A stretch of 64,000 nucleotides of DNA from Halomonas sp. CUBES01 (lineage in GTDB: Bacteria > Pseudomonadota > Gammaproteobacteria > Pseudomonadales > Halomonadaceae). Shown one piece after another: positions 48,745-57,817 of the stretch. The number at the start of each line of letters is the position of its first letter. Position 1 is the first letter of the stretch. The notes under the pieces were generated by a model. The model was not told where the DNA came from. It saw only the letters and a list, made by a program, of their open reading frames with translations, and did no database searches. The stretch lies in the NCBI RefSeq assembly GCF_020991005.1, contig NZ_JAJLLW010000003.1, forward strand, positions 248,001 through 312,000. The letters are read 5' to 3'. The position numbers and the translations under genes were made by a program.

Positions 48745-49695
48745 ATGTTACATATAGGGTCTTCAAAAAGGCTAGCTAACGACATCCTCACTTTCTTTGG
48801 TCAGTTGGAAGATACCCAGGGCGCCATTGACAGCACTTTTTTCAGCGAGCTAGGTCGCAACGCGGATGTGTTTTCAACCATTCAATCGTTTATTGATCGG
48901 ACGTCCGCGTCAGAAGAGGCGCTATCCCAACAGTTAGCGTCAATGACCAGCAGGCTTGAGGACATGGAAAGGCAGCATGCAGAGGTCATCCGCCAAAGAG
49001 ATGACCGCCTTCGAGCATTGGAAGCAGAGTGCCAGCGCCTGATGGGGGAGCAACGGGTATGGGAGATGATACAGCTGACGCTCACCGAAGGCGTCTGGGA
49101 CTTTGTCGTGTATCATGGCGATATAGAGGATCCATCAAGCGAGATGATCATCACCGACCAGTTCAGAAACCTTCTGGGCTATACCCGGGAGGAGATGCCT
49201 GACGGGATGGACAGCCAGAAGGACATTACCCATCCTGACGATCTGCCCAATATTCTGGCGGCGTTTGAAAAGGAAATTCTCTCGCCGTCGGGCACGGGCG
49301 AATACGTGGAAGAATTTCGCATGTACCATAAACAACACGGCTATTGCTGGTTTAGGGAGCGTGGCCGGGCCATCCGGGATGAAGGCGGGCAGCTTTTACG
49401 TGTCATCGGGGCGGTTCGCAACATCGAGGATGAGCGGTCGGCCAAGTCAGCTCATGAAACCATCGTCGAGAACAATCATAAGACTTACCATCAGGTGTCA
49501 GAGGTGGTGGACGTTATCAGCCAGATTGCGACCCAAACCAATCTGCTGGCGCTCAATGCCGCCGTTGAGGCAGCACGAGCGGGCGAGGCGGGCAGAGGGT
49601 TTTCGATCGTCGCCGATGAAGTCAAGAAACTGGCCAACCAAACGCAGGAAGCCACCCAACGCATTCAAGACGTCCTGGACTCCCAGGAGCAGTAA
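48745..49695 (+). CDS. Soluble PAS-domain chemoreceptor with shortened signalling hairpin
   Basis: A 316-residue protein with no membrane segment. An N-terminal region and coiled coil (about residues 55-112, LQ/E/R-rich) lead to a PAS domain with PAC tail (about 115-230; [11 protein letters not shown] to [15 protein letters not shown]). The end is a methyl-accepting signalling tip ([20 protein letters not shown], then [20 protein letters not shown]), the part that contacts CheA and CheW. The hairpin around the tip is only about 30 residues on each side, far shorter than in ordinary chemoreceptors, so the adaptation region is absent. A PAS cofactor cannot be identified. It would sense a cytoplasmic signal such as redox state. 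Confidence 0.85.
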   Translation: MLHIGSSKRLANDILTFFGQLEDTQGAIDSTFFSELGRNADVFSTIQSFIDRTSASEEALSQQLASMTSRLEDMERQHAEVIRQRDDRLRALEAECQRLMGEQRVWEMIQLTLTEGVWDFVVYHGDIEDPSSEMIITDQFRNLLGYTREEMPDGMDSQKDITHPDDLPNILAAFEKEILSPSGTGEYVEEFRMYHKQHGYCWFRERGRAIRDEGGQLLRVIGAVRNIEDERSAKSAHETIVENNHKTYHQVSEVVDVISQIATQTNLLALNAAVEAARAGEAGRGFSIVADEVKKLANQTQEATQRIQDVLDSQEQ

Positions 49696-49756
49696 AAACG
49701 TTCAGCGGCGCGCCGTGGGGGCAGGCTGACCCGACGATATCGATAGCCGTTCAGCG

Positions 49757-50212
49757 TTAGGCGTCGGGATCGGAAGGCAGCTCATCTGGATCAAGCGCTT
49801 GCACTTCCTTAAGCAGGCTCATCAAGGTGCGGTATTTCTCGTCTCCCAGCGCCCGCTGGATCTTCTTGTATTGATGGATCATCTCACCTTTCATTTCATC
49901 GAAAAGCGCATTGCCCTTTGCGGTAAGCGTCACGCACAGACGCCGCTGGTCGGCGGCAGGTTTCCAGCGTTCCACCAGGCCATTCTGTTCCAGTCGAACC
50001 AGGACGCCGGTCAGGCTGGGCGGCAGTATACAGGCGAGCTTGGCCAGTCGGTGGCTTTCCAGGGTTTGATCTTCCGATTGCCACAAAATGCGGATCACTC
50101 GCCATTGCTGTTCGGTTATGTTGTGGCGATTGAGGTGAGGCCTGAAGAAGTCCATCGCTGACTCACGCGCTTGCATCAATGCCAACGTCAAGGAAGGGGT
50201 AGGGCGTACCAT
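49757..50212 (-). CDS. hpaR: MarR-family regulator, HpaR type
   Basis: A 151-residue winged-helix repressor. The N-terminal block SLTLALMQARESAMDFFRPHLNRHNITEQQ and CILPPSLTGVLVRLEQNGLV closely follow HpaR, which represses homoprotocatechuate (4-hydroxyphenylacetate) degradation genes. No hpa catabolic genes are in the window, so its present target is unknown and it could regulate the divergent AraC cluster or distant genes. The wing sequence PAADQRRLCVTLTAKG is intact. It is transcribed away from the AraC gene. Confidence 0.8.
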   Translation of the reverse strand: MVRPTPSLTLALMQARESAMDFFRPHLNRHNITEQQWRVIRILWQSEDQTLESHRLAKLACILPPSLTGVLVRLEQNGLVERWKPAADQRRLCVTLTAKGNALFDEMKGEMIHQYKKIQRALGDEKYRTLMSLLKEVQALDPDELPSDPDA

Positions 50213-50682
50213 GTGTTGCCTTTTCTAAATAGCCACCAGCCAGGCAAGCTGTCTGATGGCAATGAGAACATTACCTGATCGTCGAATACGCCAGCACGGC
50301 GGTCTAGCAACGTGAAAGCATACGGTGCACGACAGAAGGTGACAAACGTGGATGCAAAAATCTCACATGCTGCTGCTGTGGAGACTCGACTATCCTGAGA
50401 TGACATGAATAGTTTAACAGTTAGAGGGGGTGCTCGGCCCGTTATGGTGCAGCCATGATGGCCGTGGGAATAGGTGGGGGCGGAAAGCCAGAGACCAGCG
50501 CTGTGAATGTCACTCAGGGCCAATAATGCTGGCAAGTAACAACAAGACGCGACGGCTGAAATGCTTTATACCTTGATTCAGCGGACAGTGAGAATAGCTG
50601 TTTTGGGGGAGCCAAACTGCTGATATGGCGCGGAAGTTGCTTGACTAAAAAGCCAACAATAATCTCGAGGTCAAGGAGAATC
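50213..50682. other. Upstream region between the MarR and AraC genes, no convincing gene
   Basis: A 470-bp divergent intergenic region, more AT-rich than its surroundings. A 115-codon open frame on the minus strand (50188-50535) overlaps the hpaR-like start, lacks a ribosome site and has no family resemblance. The 3' end, just before the AraC gene, has AAGGAG at 50673-50678. No clear palindrome or terminator was found. Confidence 0.5.
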
Positions 50683-51678
50683 ATGGTGAGTAGTGAGCAA
50701 TCCATTATCCGGGAACACCCATGTACGGCTGCGCTCGTCGAGCGTCAAACCCACGATGTTGTCGAGCATGCGCAAACGCCAAGTGGATGGACGCTCAACT
50801 ATGAGCAGGTGTCGGCCGGCAAGTTCTTGGGTCAGATCTCCCAGTTGGAGTTGCCCAATATCCAGATTATCGAAGATCAAACCAATCAGGCGATGATCAA
50901 GAGTGGGGAGGCCTTCAAAAATACGATCTGCTTTAGTATCTCGACGCGCAAAAGCCCCTCTGACCTGATTTGCCTTGGTAATATCTTTACCACCCCGGGG
51001 CTGCTTGTCTCCGATGCTCAGGATCTACCTGAATTAAGAACGCCGGCAGGACTGCAGGTGTTTAACTTGAGTGTGCAAAAGGATTTGCTGATTGACTATA
51101 TCGTTAAGCAGAACCTGGCATTTGAGGCCAGCTGTGCTCCTTACTTTTTCCCTTTTAGTCAGCCGCATGACCAGAATGCGCTGGCGCAGGCGGTCGAGCG
51201 TATATTCCTGCTAAGCAAGCAGGGACAGCTCGCAAAACCAGTACAAAAGAAGAATGCCCAAGACCTGCTGCTGATGCATCTGCTGGATACATGTGAAACG
51301 GCTTGCTTGCCTCCCCTGTCGACGACACGAAAAAAGCAGATGGTGGATCGTGCACGTAAATACGCGATCGAGCATAGCGATACTCCTCTGTCCATCATGG
51401 ACTTATGCAACCACGTAGGAGCCAGTCGACGAAAGCTGCAGTATTGTTTTCAGGATGTGCTCGGCATCAGTCCAGTGTCCTTCCTGCGTATACTGCGGCT
51501 CAATGCCGTTCATAAAGCCCTGTGTACCGGAAGCGAAGACAAGCAGATCCAGGATATTGCCGCCGAATGGGGGTTTTGGCATTTAGGTCACTTTACCTCG
51601 GACTACCGTAACCTGTTCGGAGAGCGCCCGTCAGACACCCGGGGGAGAATGAAAAGCAGGTTTGCCAATCTCGGATAA
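50683..51678 (+). CDS. AraC-family transcriptional regulator of the amidase cluster
   Basis: A 331-residue regulator. The N-terminal two thirds form an AraC_binding_2-like sensor (ICFSISTRKSPSDLICLG, then GLQVFNLSVQKDLLIDYIV); the C-terminal 110 residues contain two helix-turn-helix units (LSIMDLCNHVGASRRKLQYCF and IQDIAAEWGFWHLGHFTSDYR). The ATG with AAGGAG 4 bases upstream is preferred to an in-frame TTG 14 codons earlier. It precedes the channel, MFS and amidase genes in the same direction and probably activates them in response to their substrate. Confidence 0.86.
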   Translation: MVSSEQSIIREHPCTAALVERQTHDVVEHAQTPSGWTLNYEQVSAGKFLGQISQLELPNIQIIEDQTNQAMIKSGEAFKNTICFSISTRKSPSDLICLGNIFTTPGLLVSDAQDLPELRTPAGLQVFNLSVQKDLLIDYIVKQNLAFEASCAPYFFPFSQPHDQNALAQAVERIFLLSKQGQLAKPVQKKNAQDLLLMHLLDTCETACLPPLSTTRKKQMVDRARKYAIEHSDTPLSIMDLCNHVGASRRKLQYCFQDVLGISPVSFLRILRLNAVHKALCTGSEDKQIQDIAAEWGFWHLGHFTSDYRNLFGERPSDTRGRMKSRFANLG

Positions 51679-51738
51679 CGCCCTTTCCGGTAGCGTCATA
51701 AGCTGAAATGGCTCATTCCGAGACATAGAGGCAATACA

Positions 51739-52671
51739 ATGACTCCAAGAAAAACAATGCTATCCCGCATTTTATTGGCACTCACCTGCAGCTATTCAGC
51801 GGCTTCCATGGCCACCGAAAATGGCTCACCGACGACGGCAATGGGGCTGCTCGATTTTGGCGCAGGTTATCTACCTCCCACCACCGACAATGGAACAGTG
51901 GGCTTCCGAGCCGCGTATTACTCAACGGATGCCCAGAAAGATAACGACGGCAACGATACGGGCAATGATTTCTCGCTAGATGTGCTCTCGCTGTCAATGG
52001 CCTATTTCTACATGACGGATCAGAAAGTGCTGGGCGCCCGTTACGGTTTCGGTACGGTCGTGCCTTTCTTCAAGATGGACTCCGAGCTGCAGGTCAAGCG
52101 AGGCGGCACAACGTTGTTCAGTGATCAGGCGGATGTGTTTGAACTGGCGGATATCCAGTTCATGCCGATGTTACTGCAGTGGACGCCAAGCCCCAATCTG
52201 TCGATCTTTGCACAGTTCCAGATCCAGGCGCCCACGGGGGATTACGATTCAGAGCGCCTCGTCTCCCCGGGGCTGAATCACTGGGCGTTTACACCTCAGG
52301 CGGCGTTTACCTATGTCAGCGATAGCGGCTATGAGGTCTCGTCTTCGTTTCAGCTCGACATCAATACCCGCAATGACGACACCGACTACCGGAGTGGCAC
52401 GGAGTATCGCCATGAGTTTGCGGTAGGCAAGCATGTGGGCCCATGGACGGTCGGCGTCGGTGGCTATCACTATCAGCAAATTACCGATGACGATGCCCCG
52501 GGCCTTGAAGGCGGTAATCGCGCATCGGTGGTGGCCGCAGGGCCTGCCATTGGCTTCTTCGACCCAGGGTCGTCGATTCCGCCGATCAGGTTCCATGCGT
52601 ACAAGGAGTTTGGCGCCGAGAACCGCACCGAAGGCTACAACATCGGCTTAACAATGGCGTTCAGCTTCTAA
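51739..52671 (+). CDS. Outer-membrane channel of the phenol-degradation MetA/SphA-like family
   Basis: A 310-residue beta-barrel protein with a signal peptide (cleavage expected near SMATE, about residue 25). It is rich in aromatic and Gly/Asp alternation typical of barrels and ends in Phe (GLTMAFSF), as outer-membrane proteins do. The segments FGAGYLPPTTDNG, ARYGFGTVVPFF and FQIQAPTGDY match the family annotated as phenol MetA degradation / SphA-like transporters for hydrophobic substrates. It is encoded directly upstream of an MFS transporter, 10 bp apart. Confidence 0.8.
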   Translation: MTPRKTMLSRILLALTCSYSAASMATENGSPTTAMGLLDFGAGYLPPTTDNGTVGFRAAYYSTDAQKDNDGNDTGNDFSLDVLSLSMAYFYMTDQKVLGARYGFGTVVPFFKMDSELQVKRGGTTLFSDQADVFELADIQFMPMLLQWTPSPNLSIFAQFQIQAPTGDYDSERLVSPGLNHWAFTPQAAFTYVSDSGYEVSSSFQLDINTRNDDTDYRSGTEYRHEFAVGKHVGPWTVGVGGYHYQQITDDDAPGLEGGNRASVVAAGPAIGFFDPGSSIPPIRFHAYKEFGAENRTEGYNIGLTMAFSF

Positions 52672-52681
52672 GGAGGTCATG

Positions 52682-53899
52682 ATGAGCAATACACATTTAC
52701 CCCGCGAAGCGGGGCGTTCTCAGGGCAGCGTGCTGGTGTTGGGGAGCAGCCTGACCATCATGGGATCCGTCATGGTGGCGCCCATCATTCCCAAGCTGAT
52801 CGCGGAATTTGCGGCCAGCGAACCTCGCGTCGAGGTGCTGGCACCGCTGGCGATTACCGGCCCGGCATTAGCCATTGCCATATTTGCGCCTTTGGCGGGC
52901 TGGCTTGCGGATAGCGTGGGTCGAAAACTCATATTGATCTTCGCCACCTTGCTTTATGCGCTGCTGGGGGCTGCGCCTGCGCTCCTCAATGATCTCCAGT
53001 CGATCGTCATTGCCCGTTTTCTTTTCGGCTGTAGCGAGGCCATGGTGATGACCTGCTGTACGGCATTGATTGCAGACTATTGGCAGGGCGAGCGCAGACT
53101 CCGCTATATCAATGCGCAGGTTATCTCGATCGCGCTGGTGGGCGCCCTGTTTTTTGTCATCGGAGGGGCACTGGGCGAGCAATCCTGGCGCACGCCTTTC
53201 TATCTCTACCTGCTGCCTCTGCTGCTTGTCATACCGATGATGAAAGTGCTCTGGGAACCCCTTGCACGTTCTGAGCAGGATGAAACGCCCGATAGGCAGC
53301 ACATTGATGGGGTTGCCTTGGTGGTTGGCTATGCGTTGATTCTCGGTGGCATGGTGTTGAGCTTTGTCGTGCCCGTGCAAACCCCCAGGCTGATGGTTCA
53401 ACTGGGAATCGCATCAAGTACGTTGATCGGCATGGCGACGGGGGCTGGTCTGCTCGCCTCACTGTTGGGCGCGCTGGCCTGGCCGCTGATTCGCAAGACC
53501 ATTGGCATCAAGTGCACCAACGCCCTGCTGCTGGCCTTGATGTCCTCCGGACTGCTGCTGCTCATCAACGCCGGCTCACTCACGGGTATTTTTATTGCCG
53601 TCGTCATTCATGGTGTGGGGGCTGGGTTATTAGTTCCCAATGCGCTTACCCCGGTCATGAATGCGTTGAACAAGCGCCAAAATGGACGAGGAATGGGCGG
53701 ATTTACCTCCTGCCTTTATCTAGGCCAGTTTGTCAGTCCCTTGTGTGTCGCGTTCCTGGTATCAATGACCGGCATGCTGACGCATGCCATCGCCATGCTG
53801 GCATTGATCGGTTTTGGATCAGCCGTCATCTGGTTGTTGTATGCCTTCTTTGCTAAACAGAGCGACACGCCTCCCTTAACCACCACAGCCGATAAGTGA
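52682..53899 (+). CDS. Major facilitator superfamily transporter
   Basis: A 405-residue inner-membrane protein with about 12 membrane helices. The loop between helices 2 and 3 has the MFS signature (GWLADSVGRKLILIF). Of two ATGs the second is preferred, 5 bases after AGGAGG. Neighbours on both sides suggest it imports (or exports) the amide substrate or its product; direction and substrate are not shown by the sequence. The amidase gene begins 7 bp after its stop. Confidence 0.85.
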   Translation: MSNTHLPREAGRSQGSVLVLGSSLTIMGSVMVAPIIPKLIAEFAASEPRVEVLAPLAITGPALAIAIFAPLAGWLADSVGRKLILIFATLLYALLGAAPALLNDLQSIVIARFLFGCSEAMVMTCCTALIADYWQGERRLRYINAQVISIALVGALFFVIGGALGEQSWRTPFYLYLLPLLLVIPMMKVLWEPLARSEQDETPDRQHIDGVALVVGYALILGGMVLSFVVPVQTPRLMVQLGIASSTLIGMATGAGLLASLLGALAWPLIRKTIGIKCTNALLLALMSSGLLLLINAGSLTGIFIAVVIHGVGAGLLVPNALTPVMNALNKRQNGRGMGGFTSCLYLGQFVSPLCVAFLVSMTGMLTHAIAMLALIGFGSAVIWLLYAFFAKQSDTPPLTTTADK

Positions 53900-53906
53900 T
53901 AGTAAA

Positions 53907-55361
53907 ATGACACGCGATATACATACGTTGATGGATAGTCAGGATGGCGTTGGGCTTGCCGAGAAGATCCGGCAGAAGGACGTCACACCCAGTGAACTGG
54001 TAACGGCGGTCATCGATCGCCTGGAAGCCGTCAACCCTCAGCTCAATGCGCTGGCCGAGCCACTGTATGAACAGGCGCAGAAGGCGGCAAAGGAAAACGT
54101 CGACACGCGGCAGCCATTTTGTGGTGTTCCCACCTTCGTTAAGGATCTTTTTTCGCCCCTCAAGGGGGCCAGGATGGCCAGTGGTTCCTTTGCATTGGGT
54201 GAGACGCGCGCGGAAATCGATGCCGAGGCCGTTGCTCGGTTGCGGCGCGCGGGTTGCCTGTTCGTGGGTACCAGCACCTCCCCCGAGTTTGGCACTTCCT
54301 ATACCACCGAGTCGAGCCGGTTTGGGGCAACGCGTAATCCCTGGAACCCGGAGAGAAGCGTGGGCGGTTCGAGTGGCGGTGCTGCCGCTCTGGTGGCTGC
54401 CAGGGTGGTGCCGTTTGCCCACGGCAACGATGGCGGCGGCTCCCTTCGGGTGCCGGCGTCCTGCTGCGGGATTTTTGGCCTTAAACCCACGCGGGGCAGA
54501 ATGCCATCAGGCCCGATGGTAGGTGAGGGCTGGGGAGGCATGGGGACGCCTCACGCGATGACCCTGTCGGTGCGCGACAGCGCAGCGTTACTTGATGCGA
54601 CTAGCGGGGCGGACCTCGGAGCCCCCTATGCCGCTCCGGAACAGCGTGACTCCTTCCTGAACGCCGTGGAAAGGTCGCCTGGGACGTTGCGCATTGCCGT
54701 GGTGGAAAGCATGGCCCCCTGGGAATCAGGCGCCGAGGCGCGAGAAGCCGTCCAGCTTACCGCGTCGTTATGCGAATCCCTGGGACACCGCGTTGAATCG
54801 GTATCGTTGCCGGTGAACCTGCCCGAGTTTATTCATAATACCTTCAGCATCATCGCGCCCAACACGCAGAATTTCATCAATACTCTCGGCGAGATGCGCG
54901 GATCTCCTGTCAAGGATAGCGAGCTGGAACCTCGCACCAGGGTGATGCTGAGGGAAAAAGGCCATCTCGACGCCACCACCTACATTACGGCCATCGAGTA
55001 TATGCATGCGCTGGGCAGAACGGTGGCGGGTTTCATGCGTGACTACGATCTGATCTTGACGCCGACATTGACACGCAAACCGCCCATCATCGGTGAGTTG
55101 GACGCCTTTGACGATACGCTGAGTCTTGAAGACATCATTCATCGGTTTCATGGCTATTCGCCCTTCACGGCTATTTTTAACGCGACCGGCCAGCCCGCCA
55201 TGTCGGTTCCGCTGTACTGGACGCAGGATAGTCTGCCGATCGGCAGCCATTTTGCCGCGCGATTCGGTGACGAAAGTACGCTGCTGTCGTTGGCGGCTCA
55301 GCTTGAGCAGGCGCGCCCCTGGGCGAATAAGCGGCCACCCGTCAATGCCATGACGAGCTAG
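53907..55361 (+). CDS. Amidase-signature family hydrolase
   Basis: A 484-residue enzyme that hydrolyses a carbon-nitrogen amide bond. The Ser-cisSer-Lys triad is visible as Lys79 (PTFVKDLFSP), Ser155 (VGGSSGGAAA) and the nucleophile Ser179 in the glycine-rich loop NDGGGSLRVPAS; spacing matches known amidases. The GatA-specific context of tRNA amidotransferase is lacking and no gatB or gatC is present, so this is a catabolic amidase of unknown substrate. It is the last gene of the AraC-channel-MFS-amidase cluster. Confidence 0.9.
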   Translation: MTRDIHTLMDSQDGVGLAEKIRQKDVTPSELVTAVIDRLEAVNPQLNALAEPLYEQAQKAAKENVDTRQPFCGVPTFVKDLFSPLKGARMASGSFALGETRAEIDAEAVARLRRAGCLFVGTSTSPEFGTSYTTESSRFGATRNPWNPERSVGGSSGGAAALVAARVVPFAHGNDGGGSLRVPASCCGIFGLKPTRGRMPSGPMVGEGWGGMGTPHAMTLSVRDSAALLDATSGADLGAPYAAPEQRDSFLNAVERSPGTLRIAVVESMAPWESGAEAREAVQLTASLCESLGHRVESVSLPVNLPEFIHNTFSIIAPNTQNFINTLGEMRGSPVKDSELEPRTRVMLREKGHLDATTYITAIEYMHALGRTVAGFMRDYDLILTPTLTRKPPIIGELDAFDDTLSLEDIIHRFHGYSPFTAIFNATGQPAMSVPLYWTQDSLPIGSHFAARFGDESTLLSLAAQLEQARPWANKRPPVNAMTS

Positions 55362-55386
55362 CATTCGCGCGTCGGTCTAGCAGCAT

Positions 55387-55965
55387 TTAAAACGGCAGGT
55401 GCAGCGAAGCGCTGAGGGTATTCAGATGGTCGAGGGTGGGAGCGTCGATACGTTCGTACTCGAGGCGGCTGACCAGGCGATCGAAGGTGAGGGTGGCGCC
55501 AAACCCCTGAAGGAGGGCGGTGCCGCCATCATCGATTTCCTGCGCCGGACGATAGCTTTTACCGCGCCATTCGGTAAGCCCTGACTTGGCATAGACGCTG
55601 AATGATCCCAAGCGCATGCCAGCGACCAGGGCGCCGCCCAGGCTCAGGGTGTCCATGATCAGGGAGCTTGAAGAGACAGGCACTTCTTCGCTTTCCCGGT
55701 AGGCCAGTTCAGCGCCAAGATCCAGGTGAGGTAGCTGCCAGGGACTGAAGCCGGCCGATAGGCGGAACCCGCTGGTATATCGGTCAATGCTGGTCAGGTC
55801 GCTGCCTTCGAGGATGACGCCGTTTTCCAGTTTCAGCAGCTCGCTATGCGGCGAGGTGTAGGCCAGAGGCGAGGCGTCGTCAGCAAAGGTGCTGGCGTAG
55901 GGGACTGCACAGCATAGGGGGACTGCACAGCATCGTAAGGTGCTCGCCAAGCGTTTCATTGGCAT
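55387..55965 (-). CDS. Small outer-membrane beta-barrel protein, unknown function
   Basis: A 192-residue protein with a signal peptide (about residues 1-28, ending TFADD) and about eight amphipathic strands (for example YTSGFRLSAGFSPWQL, LSLGGALVAGMRLGSF, LNTLSASLHLPF), ending in Phe as barrels do. It looks like an OmpA/OmpW-sized eight-stranded barrel. The signal peptide contains an in-frame six-codon duplication (see repeat). It is convergent with the amidase gene, 25 bp apart; a functional link is possible but unproved. Confidence 0.65.
   Translation of the reverse strand: MPMKRLASTLRCCAVPLCCAVPYASTFADDASPLAYTSPHSELLKLENGVILEGSDLTSIDRYTSGFRLSAGFSPWQLPHLDLGAELAYRESEEVPVSSSSLIMDTLSLGGALVAGMRLGSFSVYAKSGLTEWRGKSYRPAQEIDDGGTALLQGFGATLTFDRLVSRLEYERIDAPTLDHLNTLSASLHLPF
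55900..55935. repeat. 18-bp tandem duplication in the signal peptide of the barrel protein
   Basis: Two adjacent 18-bp units starting GGGGACTGCACAGCAT differ only in the last two bases. They encode two copies of CCAVP with one extra residue each (CCAVPL, CCAVPY), keeping the frame. Confidence 0.85.
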
Positions 55966-56052
55966 TTTTTGTACCTGGAAGCGTCAAGTAAAAGCGGATC
56001 TTTTGAGGGTAGCAACTGGCCCTGGTTTGTGCCAGCTTATTTGCCCGGAACC

Positions 56053-57756
56053 CTACTGCTGGTCGTTCAGCCCCAGTTCCTCGATGGAGATGTCGCGCAT
56101 CTTGAACTTCTGGATCTTGCCGGTGACGGTCATCGGGAATTCATCGACGAACTTGAAGTAGCGCGGAATCTTGAAGTGGGTGATCTTGCCCTTGCAGTAC
56201 TCGCGCAGGTCTTCGCCGCTAATCTCGTGGTCGGTACCGTTGAGTTTGACCCAGGCGATCAGCTCTTCGCCGTACTTCTTGTCCGGCACGCCGGTGACCT
56301 GGACGTCCGAAATGGCGGGATGGGTGTAGAAAAATTCCTCGATCTCCCTGGGATAGACGTTTTCGCCGCCGCGAATCACCATGTCCTTGATCCGGCCAAC
56401 GATCTGGACGTAGCCCTCGTCGTCCATGGTGGCCAGGTCGCCGGTATGCATCCAGCCGGTTTCGTCGATGGCCTCGGCGGTGGCCTTGTCGTTGTTCCAG
56501 TACTTCAGCATGATGCTGTAACCGCGAGTACACAGCTCGCCAATTTCACCGCGGGGCAGAATGCCGCCGTTACCGGGGTCGACGATCTTGGTTTCCTGAT
56601 GCGGCTGGGTACGTCCGACGGTCGAGACACGTTTTTCAATGCTGTCGTCGGCACCGGTCTGGGTCGACACCGGGCTGGTTTCGGTCATGCCGTAGGCAAT
56701 CTGTACGCCTTTCATGTGCATCTTGCTAATCACCTGCTTCATGATTTCCGCCGGGCAAATCGACCCCGCCATGATGCCGGTGCGCAACGACGACAGGTCC
56801 GTACTCGGGAAGTCGGGATGGTCGAGCTCGGCGATAAACATGGTGGGCACGCCAAACAGGGCGGTGGCTTTCTGTTCCTGCACCGCCTCGAGCACCTTGC
56901 CGGGGTCAAAGCCCTCGTCCGGGTAGATCATCGCCGCGCCGTGGGTCATGCAGCCCAGGTTGCCCATGACCATGCCGAAACAGTGATACAGCGGCACCGG
57001 AATCACCAGGCGGTCTTCGCTGGTAAACCCCATGCTTTCGGCGACAAAGAAGCCGTTGTTGAGAATATTGTGGTGGGAAAGCGTGGCGCCTTTGGGGAAG
57101 CCGGTGGTGCCCGAGGTGTACTGAATGTTGATCGGGTCGTCGAACTGCAGCGTGGCTTGAAGGTCGTCGACGTCGGTCTGACTCACTTGATTCGCTTCGT
57201 CCATCAGGTCGGCCCAGCGCCACATGCCGTTGTGCTTGTCGGCGCTCAGGTTGATGACGCACTCAAGGTCGGGCAGTTTTTGTGATTTCAGGTTGCCCTC
57301 GGTGCTGGCCTTGAGCTCGGGGGCCAGTTCATACAGCATGCCGCGATAGTCCGACGTTTTGAAACTGTCGGCCGTTACCAGGAAGCGCGCACCGGACTGG
57401 TTGAGCGCAAACTCCAGCTCGTGGGTGCGGTACGACGGGTTGATGTTGACCAGAATCGCGCCGATTTTGGCGGTGGCGAACTGTGTCACCGCCCACTCGC
57501 TGCAGTTGGGTGCCCAGATGCCCACCCGGTCGCCTTGCTTGACGCCAATGGCGAGCAGAGCGCGGGCACAGCGATTGACTTCTTCCTGTAGCTCGCGGTA
57601 GCGCCAGTGAATGTGCTGGTGGAGCACGATCAGCGCGTCGTTATCAGGATACTGTGCGGCGATCTGGTCGAATTTATCGCCAATGGTCATGCCCAGCAGG
57701 GGTTTGTTGGCGGTACTGCTGGTGTAGCTTGGAAGGGTAAGTGCAGGTGATGCCAT
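56053..57756 (-). CDS. Acyl-CoA ligase (AMP-binding enzyme) of the leucine/isovalerate cluster
   Basis: A 567-residue adenylate-forming ligase. The phosphate loop [21 protein letters not shown], the hinge region [15 protein letters not shown], and the catalytic Lys motif [13 protein letters not shown] near the C-terminus are intact. It would activate a short or medium branched acid such as isovalerate to the CoA thioester, feeding the dehydrogenase encoded upstream in the operon; the chain specificity is inferred only from context. The ATG is preceded by GGAGAG. It lies 61 bp after liuE. Confidence 0.87.
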   Translation of the reverse strand: MASPALTLPSYTSSTANKPLLGMTIGDKFDQIAAQYPDNDALIVLHQHIHWRYRELQEEVNRCARALLAIGVKQGDRVGIWAPNCSEWAVTQFATAKIGAILVNINPSYRTHELEFALNQSGARFLVTADSFKTSDYRGMLYELAPELKASTEGNLKSQKLPDLECVINLSADKHNGMWRWADLMDEANQVSQTDVDDLQATLQFDDPINIQYTSGTTGFPKGATLSHHNILNNGFFVAESMGFTSEDRLVIPVPLYHCFGMVMGNLGCMTHGAAMIYPDEGFDPGKVLEAVQEQKATALFGVPTMFIAELDHPDFPSTDLSSLRTGIMAGSICPAEIMKQVISKMHMKGVQIAYGMTETSPVSTQTGADDSIEKRVSTVGRTQPHQETKIVDPGNGGILPRGEIGELCTRGYSIMLKYWNNDKATAEAIDETGWMHTGDLATMDDEGYVQIVGRIKDMVIRGGENVYPREIEEFFYTHPAISDVQVTGVPDKKYGEELIAWVKLNGTDHEISGEDLREYCKGKITHFKIPRYFKFVDEFPMTVTGKIQKFKMRDISIEELGLNDQQ

Positions 57757-57817
57757 GGTATCTCTCCACATATTATTGTCTTGTCCGAGGGAACAGGCAG
57801 CGACGGTTTGTTATTGG

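Noticed and set aside
48537..48791. 84-codon open frame on the minus strand upstream of the chemoreceptor
   Set aside because: It overlaps the chemoreceptor start on the other strand, has no family resemblance and no convincing ribosome site.
50188..50535. 115-codon open frame on the minus strand before the hpaR-like gene
   Set aside because: It overlaps the start of the regulator, has no recognisable domain or ribosome site, and lies in a typical divergent control region.
53907..55361. GatA subunit of a tRNA-dependent amidotransferase
   Set aside because: The amidase fold is shared, but gatB and gatC are absent and the gene sits with transporters and an AraC regulator.
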